A stretch of DNA of 64,000 nt from Rheum nobile (Eukaryota > Streptophyta > Magnoliopsida > Caryophyllales > Polygonaceae), in the NCBI GenBank assembly GCA_027886185.1, contig WOAB01000323.1:682001-746000 (forward strand). The letters are read 5' to 3'. Each line of letters begins with the position of its first letter. Positions within the stretch are counted from its first letter, which is position 1. The notes under the pieces were generated by a model that was not told where the DNA came from, made no database searches, and was given only the letters and a program-made list of their open reading frames with translations. The position numbers and the translations under genes were made by a program. Below, in pieces: positions 1-9,675 of the stretch.

Positions 1-1090
1 ATTCAAAATCTCATGCAATGGAAATTCCAATTCCTTTTCAGATATAACTAATAGCACAACCAGATACTATTAGCACTAACTAATTAAACAACCCTGAAAC
101 TATCAAGATTCAGTTTAACAGCAGCTTTACGGATAGGAATATAGTTGGATACAATTCTAGCATAAAACAACCAGCTTTTATCCTAGAACGTAAATCAGTT
201 CTCTTCTGCATAAGACTAGCACAACCAGATACTAGCACGATGCAGTTGCTACTCTGAAATAGATATGTTCAACCAGTAACAATCTAAATCTAGCAATAGA
301 TCAATAACAACAAACCCTAGTTGATCAGACTAGAAATTATCAATATCAGTCATAAGCAATCAAGCAAGAGAATAGATAAAATCCATGCAAAAGATTAAGA
401 ACGAGAATCTCACAACTAAATCAAAACAAAAGCTTCAGCGTCTGACTAAGCAAGAGTGGCTTAGTTCTTCATAGCAAAGTACGTAGAATGAAAAGTGAAA
501 TTAGGGTTCGAGATATATATGAAACAAGCCTTTTCTCTACCCTTCAAATACTAAAAGTAAATCAGTCTAAATTAACCTAAAACGAAAAATACTAAAACCG
601 TAATAAAATAATCCAAAATAAAACAGATCTGGAAACGGGCTCGGTGGGCTTCTGACAGTGGCGGCGGGCGCCGTAGAGAGGGCGGCGGGTGCCGTAATCG
701 CGGCGGTCGCCGATTTTAAACGGCGGTCGCCGTTCTTAAGTCGTAGCCATGGTCGCTGGGAATCCTTTGGAGGTGGTCGCCGCGATGTGAACGGCGGCCG
801 CCGTGAAGCCACTCCTTCAGTGTCTTCGTCTCTTCAGCTCCGAATGCTCCCAAGGCCTCCAAAAGTGTGTCTTCAGCACCTCCTCGCCAATACTTCATAA
901 CTCCTTGGCGTCTTCTACTGGTGGCTTCATCCTCAGTGTTTCCTATGATCTCCAAAACAGCTCAAACACCTCCAAAAACACCAACTTCGCCCCTAAACGC
1001 CATACACATGAATGTGTCTAAATCTACCTGAATGGCACCAATAAACCCTCTAATGACTCTTAGTTAAGCCCTACAAAGTAGTGCTTATCA
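1..1090 (-). repeat. 3' LTR of the Athila-type element (partial)
   Basis: This matches 5118-6218 almost base for base and ends in the same GTGCTTATCA. About 300 bases of its other end lie outside the window. It carries a GC-rich block at about 657-800 with repeated GGCGG(T/G)CGCCG motifs. This copy has one fewer repeat of that block than the right LTR. Confidence 0.9.
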
Positions 1091-1100
1091 AACTCCCCCA
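1091..1100 (-). other. Polypurine tract of the Athila-type element
   Basis: On the minus strand this reads TGGGGGAGTT directly before the LTR, the expected position of the plus-strand priming site in reverse transcription. The same junction (CCCCATGCTTAGACC on the plus strand) recurs at 34835, marking a relative of this element. Confidence 0.75.
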
Positions 1101-1995
1101 TGCTTAGACCTTTGCTCGTCCGCGAGTAAACTAATAAAGAGCCTACATAAGCTCACGTCACTCTTGACCACATATTACCCCACCCTAATGCTGGTCCAAG
1201 CCACCTGCTTATTACCTAGGCTGCCCTTTCGGGTTTTCGACCTATCCCAGGATTTCAATGATAGCCTTTTTTTCAAATTTTTGGCCTTTTCTCTTTATTC
1301 ATTTTTCTCCTCAACGACGTAGCAAGAATAGAACATTTGGGCCCCATTTTTGTGTTCGTTGATGGCGGGGTTGCACGGCCTTCAACGAACACAAAAATGG
1401 GGCCCAAATGTAATCGTGGTGTGGGCCCTAGTGTTCCTCCTCCTCAGCTGTCAATTATAGGGCCATCATCGTTGTCAAATACAAAGTGGGGCTAATGTCT
1501 CCTCCTTGACAACATGATGCGCACCATCTCTCCATAGGAAACGCTGGGCAACTGGCCTCCAGTAGAACCTCTTTTTTTTTTTTTACTTTTTCTCCCTGTT
1601 TAAGGTCTTTTCGGGGTATTTTATTTTCGTCTTTTGCTCCCCGTTTAAGGTTTTTTGGGGGGCCCATTTTTTATTTTTTTTAATAGAAAAAAAAGAAAAC
1701 GAACCTAAGAATGGCGGCGATCGCCGTAATTAAACGGCGGTCGCCGTCATTTGCCGCAAGCAAAGTGTCAGAGGAGGGGGTTGGCGGAGGTCGCCGTAAG
1801 GGGGGCGGCGGTTGCCGCTTCTCCTTCTTCACTTGGATACACTTCCTGTAGGTTAGTTCAACACAGAAAGCAAAAACTAAAAGGAAAAACAAAAGAAAAT
1901 GACTAAGGGAAAGGAAATAAACTACCTAACATCGGGTTGCCTCCCGAGCAGCGCCTTAGTTAATGTCGTTGGCTCGACATACTACTCGAACAACC
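1101..1995 (-). other. Non-coding 3' internal region of the Athila-type element
   Basis: No credible coding frame is visible between the gag-pro stop and the purine tract. The region holds a perfect 29-bp inverted repeat (1334-1410), poly-T tracts at about 1569-1580 and 1670-1680, and a GC-rich cluster at 1712-1820 with four variants of the GGCGGTCGCCG motif. A full Athila element would have its pol genes in this interval. Confidence 0.6.
1334..1410. repeat. Perfect 29-bp inverted repeat with 19-nt loop
   Basis: Left arm 1334-1362 and right arm 1382-1410 are exact reverse complements around a 19-nt loop. The arms contain GGGCCCC. A transcript of either strand would fold into a long hairpin. 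Confidence 0.9.
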
Positions 1996-4746
1996 TCAAT
2001 CCATATCATCAGGTTCCTTAGGAACCTTCTCATTCATTACCTCCTTCCTGAACCACTCATGGAAATGTTTGAACCTTAGACCATTCTTCTTCTTCAGCGG
2101 CTCCTCCACCTTGACCTTCTTAGTCGCGTCTCCCCCATACTTAGATCGATCAAGGGGGTGTTTAGCCTCAACTTCAGATACCTGCACCAAAGAGGGAACG
2201 AGCTTCTCGCTCGGAGTTAGCGGTAAAGGCGATTTGCCTGGTAGCTCCAGAGGAAGCTTATAGTAAGCGTCCAACTCAGTGACGACTTCCTGCGAGTTAG
2301 TAGATGAAGCAAAATCCAAGCTAGAATCAACAATGATAGATTGCTTGTCATCTAGGTGGTCCTCATCAAAAACGTCTTGCACCACAAGATCAAGTACATC
2401 AAGTGCACACAAAGAGTGATCATCAGAAGGATATTTCATGGCTTCATAGATATTGTAGTTAATAGTTTGGCCATCAAATTCCATGGTTAAAGCACCAATA
2501 CTCACATTAATCTTAGTGTTGGCAGTTTTCAGGAAAGGTCTCCCTAACATAATAGGGGCTGCATGCTTATCATGTTCCATATTGAGCACATAGAAGTCAG
2601 TAGGAAAAGTAAGATCACCAACCCTAACCAAAACATCCTCCACTATCCCTATAGGACGCACACTAGATCGATCAGCTAACTGAATGAAAATATTGGTCGC
2701 ATGTATGGGTCCTAATCGTAAGGATTCACAAAGAGATGAAGGTAGAACATTAATGGAAGCACCCAAATCTAACATAGCTTTATTGAACTTGGTATCTCCA
2801 ATAGTGATGGGAATGGTGAACATACCTGGGTCGCCACACTTCTTAGGTAAGCGCTTCTGAAACACAGCAGAAACATGTTCGCTTACCTTTACCTTCTTCT
2901 TGCTGTTCCTATCCTGATTCCTCTTTGTGGTGCACATCTGCTTCAAGAACTTGGCATAACGAGGGACAGACTTGATCAAATTTAGGAGAGTAATGTTGAC
3001 CTCAATGTTTCTGAACATCTCAAACATGTCCTTGTCCTGCGCAAGTGGCTTGGTATGCTTCAAAGCAGATGGGAATGGCAGAACAGGCTTCCAATCAGGA
3101 AAAATCGGAGTTTCAGACTCCTTCTCAGCCTCAGCATCGGCTACAGGGAGGCGGCGGTCGTCGTAAGAAGGGCGGTGGTCGCCGCTGACATCGTTAGAAA
3201 AACCGAGATTTTGATCACCGTCACGGCGGGCGCCGTTGTCTTCACGACGGTCGCCGTTTTCTGGGCGGCGGTCGCCGTAAGAAGGGTGGCGGTCGCCGTT
3301 TACATTCTGCTCCAAATCCGGACTTTCTTCTTTGTTGACCTCAGAATTATCCTCTTCAAGCTTCTTCCCACTTCTTAGAGTCACAACATTGACATTCCGA
3401 ATGTTCGGGTTCGCTTCCGTCTGAGATGGAAGTTTACCAGAAACCTTGGCGTCAAGCTTACTCACCACTTGAGAGATCTGGCCAACCTGCCTTTCCAAGT
3501 TCTGAATGATGGCTTGTGTAGTCTCTTGGAATTGCAATTGGTTCTTAGTCAACTTAGCAACATTCTCATTGAGGTTTACGTTGCTCTGCATCAGCATCTT
3601 CATCATGTCATCCATAGACGGTGAAGGATTCGAGCTCTGCCCTTGAGGATTTGGCACAAATGGCTGCCTAGGTTGTTGAGGATTACCATGTTGTTGATTT
3701 GGGTCTGGGTCTCTCCATCTGAAATTGGGATGATCCCTCCAACCAGGATTGTATGTATTAGAGTAAGGATCATGTCTGGGTCTCTGCTGATATCCTCCTA
3801 CTACATTCACTTCCTCTTGTAGAGTAGGACACGAATCAGTAGGATGCAAGTCGTCATGACAAATCTCACAGGCCTTAGCATGCTGAGGTGTACCTTTCAG
3901 TTTCAGACGCATCACCTCCTCTCTCAGCACATCAAAATCAGCCTGATCAATCTTTGATTGAGAAGTAGCAACTACCAAGCTTTGGGAACCTCTCCCACTG
4001 TACTGTCTAGAGTCATCAGCCAGAGTAGCAAATATCTCTTGAGCCTCTTCATAAGTCCTCTTCAGAATATTCCCACCACGTGCAGAATTTATCATCCGAC
4101 GATCATCTTCACGGAGTCCTCCATGAAGATAAAGAATCAAATCATGATTAGCATAACCATGGTAGGGGCAACTCTTCACCAGTTTCTTGAAGCGTTCATA
4201 GTAGTCATAGAGAGACTCATTAGACAGTTGCTCTACGTTGCAGATCTTCTTCTTGAGCTGATTGGACTTGATTGCCGGAAAGTATTTATCAAGAAACACC
4301 TTCTTCAAATTCACCCAAGTAGTGATGCTTCCTGGGGGTAAAGAATGATACCAGTCCTTAGCAGAGTCCTTCAGAGAAAAGGAAAAGACTCTCAACCTCA
4401 TCTGATCTTCAGTAATTTCAGATGGCCGCATGCTGGTGCATACCTTAAGGAATTCATCCAAGTGCTGAATAGGATCCTCAAGCGGGGTTCCACTTAATTT
4501 CGGGAGTAAATGGACTACTCCTGTCTTGAGTTCAAATTTAACCCCATCACCAAGGGCAGGGAATTGCACATCACGAGTTGGTTGCTCCAAGTTAGGAGCT
4601 GTCAAGGACTCAAGAGTAACACGAGCTGCCATTCTTTCAGCTTCCTGAAGTAGTATATTCGCAGCCCTGTGAGCTTGAAGAAAAGTTCTCTCGATTTCTG
4701 GATCAAAAACTAGAGGTAGATTATTAGTAACACGGGTGTGAACCAT
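1996..4746 (-). CDS. Athila-type Gag-protease polyprotein (916 aa, intact)
   Basis: This is the capsid and aspartic-protease polyprotein of an LTR retrotransposon. The Gag domain spans about residues 50-250 and includes the family-typical GVVHLLPKLSG and AKDWYHSLPPGSI segments. A CEICHDDLHPTDSC segment lies near residue 295 and may be a degenerate zinc knuckle. A Gln/Pro-rich linker follows. The protease is near residues 665-790, with active-site motif DLGASINVLP and the later ILLGRPFL-like segment (here IMLGRPFL). Between them, at about residues 480-550, GDRRP-like repeats are encoded by the same GC-rich DNA motif found in the LTRs. The frame is open throughout and begins about 80 bases inside the 5' LTR boundary. 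There is no pol fusion, so reverse transcription would need enzymes supplied by another element. Confidence 0.93.
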   Translation of the reverse strand: MVHTRVTNNLPLVFDPEIERTFLQAHRAANILLQEAERMAARVTLESLTAPNLEQPTRDVQFPALGDGVKFELKTGVVHLLPKLSGTPLEDPIQHLDEFLKVCTSMRPSEITEDQMRLRVFSFSLKDSAKDWYHSLPPGSITTWVNLKKVFLDKYFPAIKSNQLKKKICNVEQLSNESLYDYYERFKKLVKSCPYHGYANHDLILYLHGGLREDDRRMINSARGGNILKRTYEEAQEIFATLADDSRQYSGRGSQSLVVATSQSKIDQADFDVLREEVMRLKLKGTPQHAKACEICHDDLHPTDSCPTLQEEVNVVGGYQQRPRHDPYSNTYNPGWRDHPNFRWRDPDPNQQHGNPQQPRQPFVPNPQGQSSNPSPSMDDMMKMLMQSNVNLNENVAKLTKNQLQFQETTQAIIQNLERQVGQISQVVSKLDAKVSGKLPSQTEANPNIRNVNVVTLRSGKKLEEDNSEVNKEESPDLEQNVNGDRHPSYGDRRPENGDRREDNGARRDGDQNLGFSNDVSGDHRPSYDDRRLPVADAEAEKESETPIFPDWKPVLPFPSALKHTKPLAQDKDMFEMFRNIEVNITLLNLIKSVPRYAKFLKQMCTTKRNQDRNSKKKVKVSEHVSAVFQKRLPKKCGDPGMFTIPITIGDTKFNKAMLDLGASINVLPSSLCESLRLGPIHATNIFIQLADRSSVRPIGIVEDVLVRVGDLTFPTDFYVLNMEHDKHAAPIMLGRPFLKTANTKINVSIGALTMEFDGQTINYNIYEAMKYPSDDHSLCALDVLDLVVQDVFDEDHLDDKQSIIVDSSLDFASSTNSQEVVTELDAYYKLPLELPGKSPLPLTPSEKLVPSLVQVSEVEAKHPLDRSKYGGDATKKVKVEEPLKKKNGLRFKHFHEWFRKEVMNEKVPKEPDDMD

Positions 4747-4804
4747 AAGATAGGTTCACACCAAGATTGGCACACAAATCACACACACAAAATAGATTAT
4801 TGCC

Positions 4805-4822
4805 TCCCCGGCAACGACGCCA
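4805..4822 (-). other. Primer-binding site, tRNA-Asp type
   Basis: The minus strand reads TGGCGTCGTTGCCGGGGA three bases inside the LTR end. It differs by one base from the tRNA-Asp-complementary site TGGCGCCGTTGCCGGGGA used by Athila/Tat elements. It fixes element orientation and the LTR boundary. Confidence 0.85.
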
Positions 4823-4825
4823 ATT

Positions 4826-6218
4826 TGATAACAGGAATTTGTCGTGCTAATTCCTACTATGCAAAATATCCAAACAAACCTTAAACCGTAGTCCTAGGTA
4901 AGTAAAGGTCGAGTCCACAGGGAGACATAGTCTATCTTAATATGCAATTTGTATGTCAATCCAAAGTAACCAAAGGGGGGTTTTGTATGTTTTAATGAAT
5001 CTAAGCATGTAAAAGTAAACAAACTAAAAGTTGATGAATTCAGTGATGGGAAAAGCACTTAGTCAAACAACATCCACTATTCGTATGACAAGTTGATCCT
5101 AGATACTCATTTAAAATCTCATGCAAGGGAAATTCCAATTCCTTTTCAGATATAACTAATAGCACAACCAGATACTATTAGCACTAACTAATTAAACAAC
5201 CCTAAAACTATCAATATTCAGTTTAACAGCAGCTTTACGGATAGGAATATAGTTGGATACAATTCTAGCATAAAACAACCAGCTTTTATCCTAGAACGTA
5301 AATCAGTTCTCTTCTGCTAAGACTAGCACAACCAGATACTAGCACGATGCAGTTGCTACTCTGAAATAGATATGCTCAACCAGTAACAATCTAAATCTAG
5401 CAATAGATCAATAACAACAAACCCTAGTTGATCAGACTAGAAATTATCAATATCAATCATAAGCAATCAAGCAAGAGAATAGATAAAATCCATGCAAAAG
5501 ATTAAGAACGAGAATCTCACAACTGAATCAAAACGAAAGCTTCAGCGTCTGACTAAGCAAGAGTGGCTTAGTTCTTCATAGCAAAGTACGTAGAATGAAA
5601 AGTGAAATTAGGGTTCGAGAGATATATGAAACAAGCCTTTTCTCTACCCTTCAAATACTAAAAGTAAATCAGTCTAAATTAACCTAAAATGAAAAATACT
5701 AAAACCGTAATAAAATAATCCAAAATAAAACAGATCTGGAAACAGGCTCGGTGGGCTTCTGACAGTGGCGGCGGGCGCCGTAGAGAGGGCGGCGGGCGTC
5801 GTAGAGAGGGCGGCGGGCGCCGTAATCGCGGCGGTCGCCGGCTTTAAACGGCGGTCGCCGTTCTTAAGTCGTAGCCATGGTCGCTGGGAATCCTTTGGCG
5901 GCGGTCGCCGCGATGTGAACGACGGCCGCCGTGAAGCCACTCCTTCAGTGTCGTCGTCTCTTCAGCTCTGAATGCTCCCAAGGCCTCCAAAAGTGTGTCT
6001 TCAGCACCTCCTCGCCAATACTTCATAACTCCTTGGCGTCTTCTACTGGTGGCTTCATCCTCAGTTTTTTCTATGATCTCCAAAATAGCTCAAACACCTC
6101 CAAAAACACCAACTCCGCCCCCAAACGCCATACACATGAATGTGTCTAAATCTACCTGAATGGCACCAATAAACCCTCTAATGACTCTTAGTTAAGCCCT
6201 ACAAAGTAGTGCTTATCA
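4826..6218 (-). repeat. 5' LTR of the Athila-type element
   Basis: This is a 1393-bp repeat with TGATAA...TTATCA termini, matching 1-1090. Its GC-rich motif cluster (about 5766-5935) contains one more GGCGGGCG(C/T)CGTAGAGAG unit than the other LTR. Minus-strand transcription should start within it. Confidence 0.9.
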
Positions 6219-7454
6219 GCGTACCCAGCGGACGGCCTAGGGAGCCGAAGTTCTCACCTGCCTGTACAGGAACCTAGGTGAGGCTTCACGTGGGGAGGCC
6301 AGGAGCATAGCCGGTTGTTGTTTGCTACTCCAGGTAAAACGTCGCTAATCTTTTAATCTTTGTATATTGTATCGAACTTTAAAACTACCATTTCAGAAAT
6401 TAGGGTTTAAATTTATTTTGCGACGATTATAGATGTGGATATGGGTGTACTTTCCTTGGTTTCCCGGTCATCCGCATCCCCAGGTTAGGAGAGCCGACGA
6501 TGACCGACGAGCGGCATGGTATTGGGTATTACGCCCCCCTTCACGGGATCCATCACGCATTCGGAGTTACCGCCACGTCCTTGACGAGTATCGGCGTGAG
6601 GATGTAAGTACATGATTCTTTTTTTTTATTACCGTATAATGATTACTCGTAACATTGATGTTTTTTTATGGTTGTGGGTGCGGTGGATGCCACACGGTCA
6701 GTTGGATTTCCATTCGGGATATAGAGCTTCTACATATCAAGGCACGATACGCTTCCAGACGATAGTAGAGTCGTACATGCCTGACCGCGTGGCATGCCAG
6801 TTTGGACGGATCCAGAGCAGGCCTCTAGACCCGATATTGGGACATACAGTTGAACGCCCTACAAGTCTAAAGGGGAAGGAGGCTTACAAGCTGGAGATTG
6901 ATGCCCACTGGGACGGTTGGGATTGCTTGGATGAGCATCTTCGCTCTGAGCTCTTAGCTAGTCTGTTGGTTGTCGCTGATTATGATATGGATGAGGAGTA
7001 TCTCGATTGGTTCCTTCCCATTTATCATTCATATGTCAGACACGACGCGACCGAGATACCTCGTCCCAGACGCCATGCTGTTCCGGCTTTGGATGCATCT
7101 CGGGTATGTTTAGGTTCTAGAATCTATCATATTACGTATTTATAATTTTCTTATAAAGTTTATTCACTTAACATTATACGATAACGAGCACAACGATTGA
7201 ACATAGTGAGGGCGCATGTCCGGGAGGTTATTATGCGAGGAGGTGGCAGGATGGAGGACTGGCAGAGGATTGCGGACATTATCGATGTCGACGAGATACC
7301 TGTTACTGATCCACCGGTGCGGGCGTCACAGCGACAGTCCCAAAGCCAGTTCTCGACGGGTGAGTCATCAGCCGCCCCACGGCCCAGAGTGTCATCTATG
7401 TACGAGAGGGGTTCATCATCCAGGTCGGCGGCTGGGCAGGAAGCAGCTGAGTGA
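6219..7454 (+). pseudogene. Plant mobile domain (PMD/MAIN-like) gene, C-terminal part, broken
   Basis: Exon-like pieces read as the C-terminal half of a plant mobile domain protein. About 6244-6333 gives LYRNLGEASRG and ends in a CAG/GTAAAA donor. Piece 6433-6603 follows a TATAG acceptor, gives WIWVYFPWFPG and ends in a GTAAGT donor. About 6680-7103 gives VRWMPHGQLDFHSG and a long open stretch. About 7190-7454 gives EVIMRGGGRMEDW and a Ser-rich tail ending in a stop. Joins 1-2 are in frame. An in-frame TAG just inside the LTR junction (about 6241) sits where the family usually has Trp. No AG acceptor is visible before the third piece. The Athila element abuts or interrupts the 5' side. PMD proteins act in silencing and genome stability in Arabidopsis and are also carried by plant transposons; this copy looks transposon-borne and dead. 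Confidence 0.7.
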
Positions 7455-7492
7455 GAAGCACATGATCGGAGATGGCGGAGTGTTTGCATGCT

Positions 7493-7560
7493 AGGCTAGA
7501 GAGGGGCTCGCGACGATGATTAGGCTAGAGAGGGGCTCGCGACGATGATTAGGCTAGAGA
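7493..7560. repeat. 29-bp tandem repeat, 2.3 copies
   Basis: The unit AGGCTAGAGAGGGGCTCGCG plus CACGATGATT-like ending GACGATGATT is repeated exactly at 7493-7521 and 7522-7550, then partly to 7560, just downstream of the PMD stop codon. Confidence 0.85.
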
Positions 7561-7816
7561 GCGTTTGTTCAAAATGTGATTATCTCTTTTGTAGTGCCAC
7601 AAGAAGAGGTCCACATAATACAGAAAACAATACAAATTGATCATAAACTTATAAAAAATTAGAGAAAAGATATGACACTGTTTTAGCGTTTGAAGAAATT
7701 AGGATAGTCTCTGGTGAACGATCGCTTCATATGATATCTCTGGAACGCTAAATTTGCTTGTTCCCTACAAAGGTTGATAGTACATAAACAATATTATACA
7801 AAAGATACGACATTAA

Positions 7817-8272
7817 TCACCTACGATGTACATCAGTTAGTAGATTGAAGTTATACCTACGAATGTTATCAAGATCTTTAACAAGATCTTGATTTTCCTT
7901 AACAAGATCTTGTTTTTCCTGCCATTGTTGTCGAATAACCGCGTGTGTCCTCTCCTCGTACATTGGATCAATCCACTCCCTAAAACGACACCCCACTTAT
8001 GGGCATCCCCAATACCTTCTTCCGTAGTTCCACTGCAAATCCCAAGTTCGGACAACGGCTTTCAAATTACAGTAGCATATCCTATCTGCGTTTGTTGATG
8101 ATTTTGATGAAGATGTCATTATTTGTTGTAGTGTTTGATTTCCTACAAATATCATAAATCCATTAATATAAAAAATCAGCGTTACTAAATCGATAGAAAC
8201 TGGAAGGAGAAGTAGTTTACCCAAAAGTCTATCTGTAGGCGCCGCTTGTGTTGGAATTGATGTAGTGAACAA
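7817..8272 (-). pseudogene. GRF-type zinc-finger protein with coiled-coil tail, one in-frame stop
   Basis: One minus-strand frame runs from 8272 to a TGA at 7817-7819, broken only by TAA at 7997-7999. A likely start is Met at 8119 (MTSSSKSS). Before the stop the frame gives CYCNLKAVVRTW and GRRYWGCP; after it, GCRFREWIDPMYEERTHAVI and a heptad-like QEKQDLVKENQDLVKDL stretch. This order (CxC, GRR(Y/F)xGCP, GC-F-W) is the GRF zinc-finger layout, a small nucleic-acid-binding fold common in plant transposon-borne proteins with a coiled-coil C-terminus. The stop lies between the second and third zinc-ligand groups, so no intact finger can be made. Upstream (5' side) are hairpins at 8410-8515. Confidence 0.7.
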
Positions 8273-8409
8273 ACAATCCTAATGCTTCTTATATAGTGAA
8301 AAAAATAGACAATGTGTTTGACAGCTAATAACCAGCTGTATACAGCTGGGTTCTTAGTTGTCAAAAGCCTAATAACCAGCTGTATACAACTAATAACCAG
8401 CTAATAACC

Positions 8410-8515
8410 TAAACGCTATAGTGTAGCGTTTACAAGTTAAACGCAATAATGTGGCGTGCAAAATGTACACGCTATAGTGTGGCGTGTAAAACTGAAACGC
8501 CACACTGTAGCGTGA
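8410..8515. repeat. Cluster of short hairpins with AAACGCTA core
   Basis: At 8410-8432 the 9-bp arms TAAACGCTA and TAGCGTTTA flank a 5-nt loop. Related imperfect hairpins follow, with TACACGCTATAGTGTGGCG at about 8465 and GAAACGCCACACTGTAGCG at about 8494. They lie 5' of the GRF pseudogene. The same core recurs at 9331, 17906, 18841, 18909 and 18969. An adjacent stretch (8325-8410) repeats AATAACCAGCTGTATACA. Confidence 0.8.
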
Positions 8516-8794
8516 GGCTTCACGTGAGAGGGTTTAGGGTTGTAATGGGATAGAGGACCCAATTTCTTTGATTTTATATATTAAATTGATTTTATTTACT
8601 TCTTTCCCTTTCACTTATTATTTCTGAATATATAGGTTATTGTATCACAACTTCCAAACCCTAGAAGTGGTTAGCTTCATTCCTTCGCAGCTCTCTCTCA
8701 ACGTATCCCATGTGGCTTTTGCCTCTCATGATAAAATCTAATGGTAATTCTTTTTTTCTGGAATCTGCGTTCGTCATATTTCTTTGCAAATTGT

Positions 8795-9240
8795 TCTTAA
8801 ACCCTAAACCCTAAATCCTAAATCATAAACTATAGAAAGACCCATTCTAACCCTAAACAATATAAATGCTTATACTATCAAAGATCCCTAAACCCTAACA
8901 CTGTAACCCTTAAACCCTTGCTTTAACATAGACCCTAAACCACAATAGTAATTCCTAAACATGCATACCTCGAAACAATATAACGTTTCTATTTGAGGTT
9001 TAGGATGAACAAAACACAAATCAAAACCCTAAACCCTAAACAATATAAATGCTTATACTATCAAAGATCCAAAAATCTCAAACACCCTAACCCTTAAACC
9101 CTTGCTTTAACATAGACCCTAAACCGTAATAGTAATGTATAAACATGCATACCTCGAAACAATATAACGTTTAGATTTGAGGAAACCCTAAACCCTAACC
9201 CTCAAATCCTAAACCCTAAACCATAAACCCTAAACCCAAA
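8795..9240. repeat. Interstitial telomere-like repeats with a 183-bp direct duplication
   Basis: AAACCCT-type motifs, the plant telomere repeat in degenerate form, are scattered through this stretch. A longer segment beginning CCCTAAACAATATAAATGC at 8851 is repeated from 9034 with small differences, including CATGCATACCTCGAAACAA in both copies. No coding potential is visible. Confidence 0.75.
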
Positions 9241-9304
9241 AACCCCAAGATTAATTTAGGGTCCATACACGTAATCAGATGGCGTTCAAAAGTAGCCCAA
9301 ACCC

Positions 9305-9375
9305 AAGCTCTCACCCAGTGACGTTTACCAAACGCCACATTATGGCGTTTGGTAAACGTCACTGGGTGAGAGCTT
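9305..9375. repeat. Perfect 33-bp inverted repeat, 5-nt loop
   Basis: Arms 9305-9337 and 9343-9375 are exact reverse complements around CATTA. The inner stem ends in AAACGCCA/TGGCGTTT, a variant of the core seen at 8410 and 18841. A second perfect palindrome with 10-bp arms and a 1-nt centre lies at 9399-9419 (CACGGTCTGT core). Confidence 0.92.
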
Positions 9376-9675
9376 CTGTTATTCGGCACGGTAAGGTACA
9401 CGGTCTGTGACAGACCGTGCATGCGAGCCAATGTTTTTTTTTTAAATATAAATGATTATTTCGGTACGGTAAGGTGTACGCCATTGAATATAAATGATTA
9501 TTTTATTTTTTAGTGTTGGATAAATGTTTTTTTTTTGACACAATTGAATGGATTCACATTTATCAAATATAAATACCAGGATAATTGAATATTCATATAT
9601 TGCTAATTCATATTACAAAGTGGAAAAAGAGTGGATCCACATGTGATCCTAATTTATCCAATCTCCCTCCTGAAA

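Larger units (their letters stand above)
1..6218 (-). mobile_element. Athila-type LTR retrotransposon, gag-pro only, left LTR cut by the window edge
   Basis: Two near-identical long repeats (1-1090 and 4826-6218) flank a minus-strand gag-protease gene. The right LTR begins TGATAA and ends TTATCA. A primer-binding site resembling the 3' end of tRNA-Asp follows it inside the element, and a purine tract (minus strand) abuts the other LTR. PBS, gag and protease style match the Athila lineage of Ty3-type elements. No reverse transcriptase, RNase H or integrase is visible: between the gag-pro stop and the purine tract there are only about 900 non-coding bases. It therefore looks non-autonomous. The close match of the two LTRs suggests a recent insertion. 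The expected 5-bp target duplication (right copy GCGTA at 6219) cannot be tested because the left end is outside the window. Confidence 0.9.
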
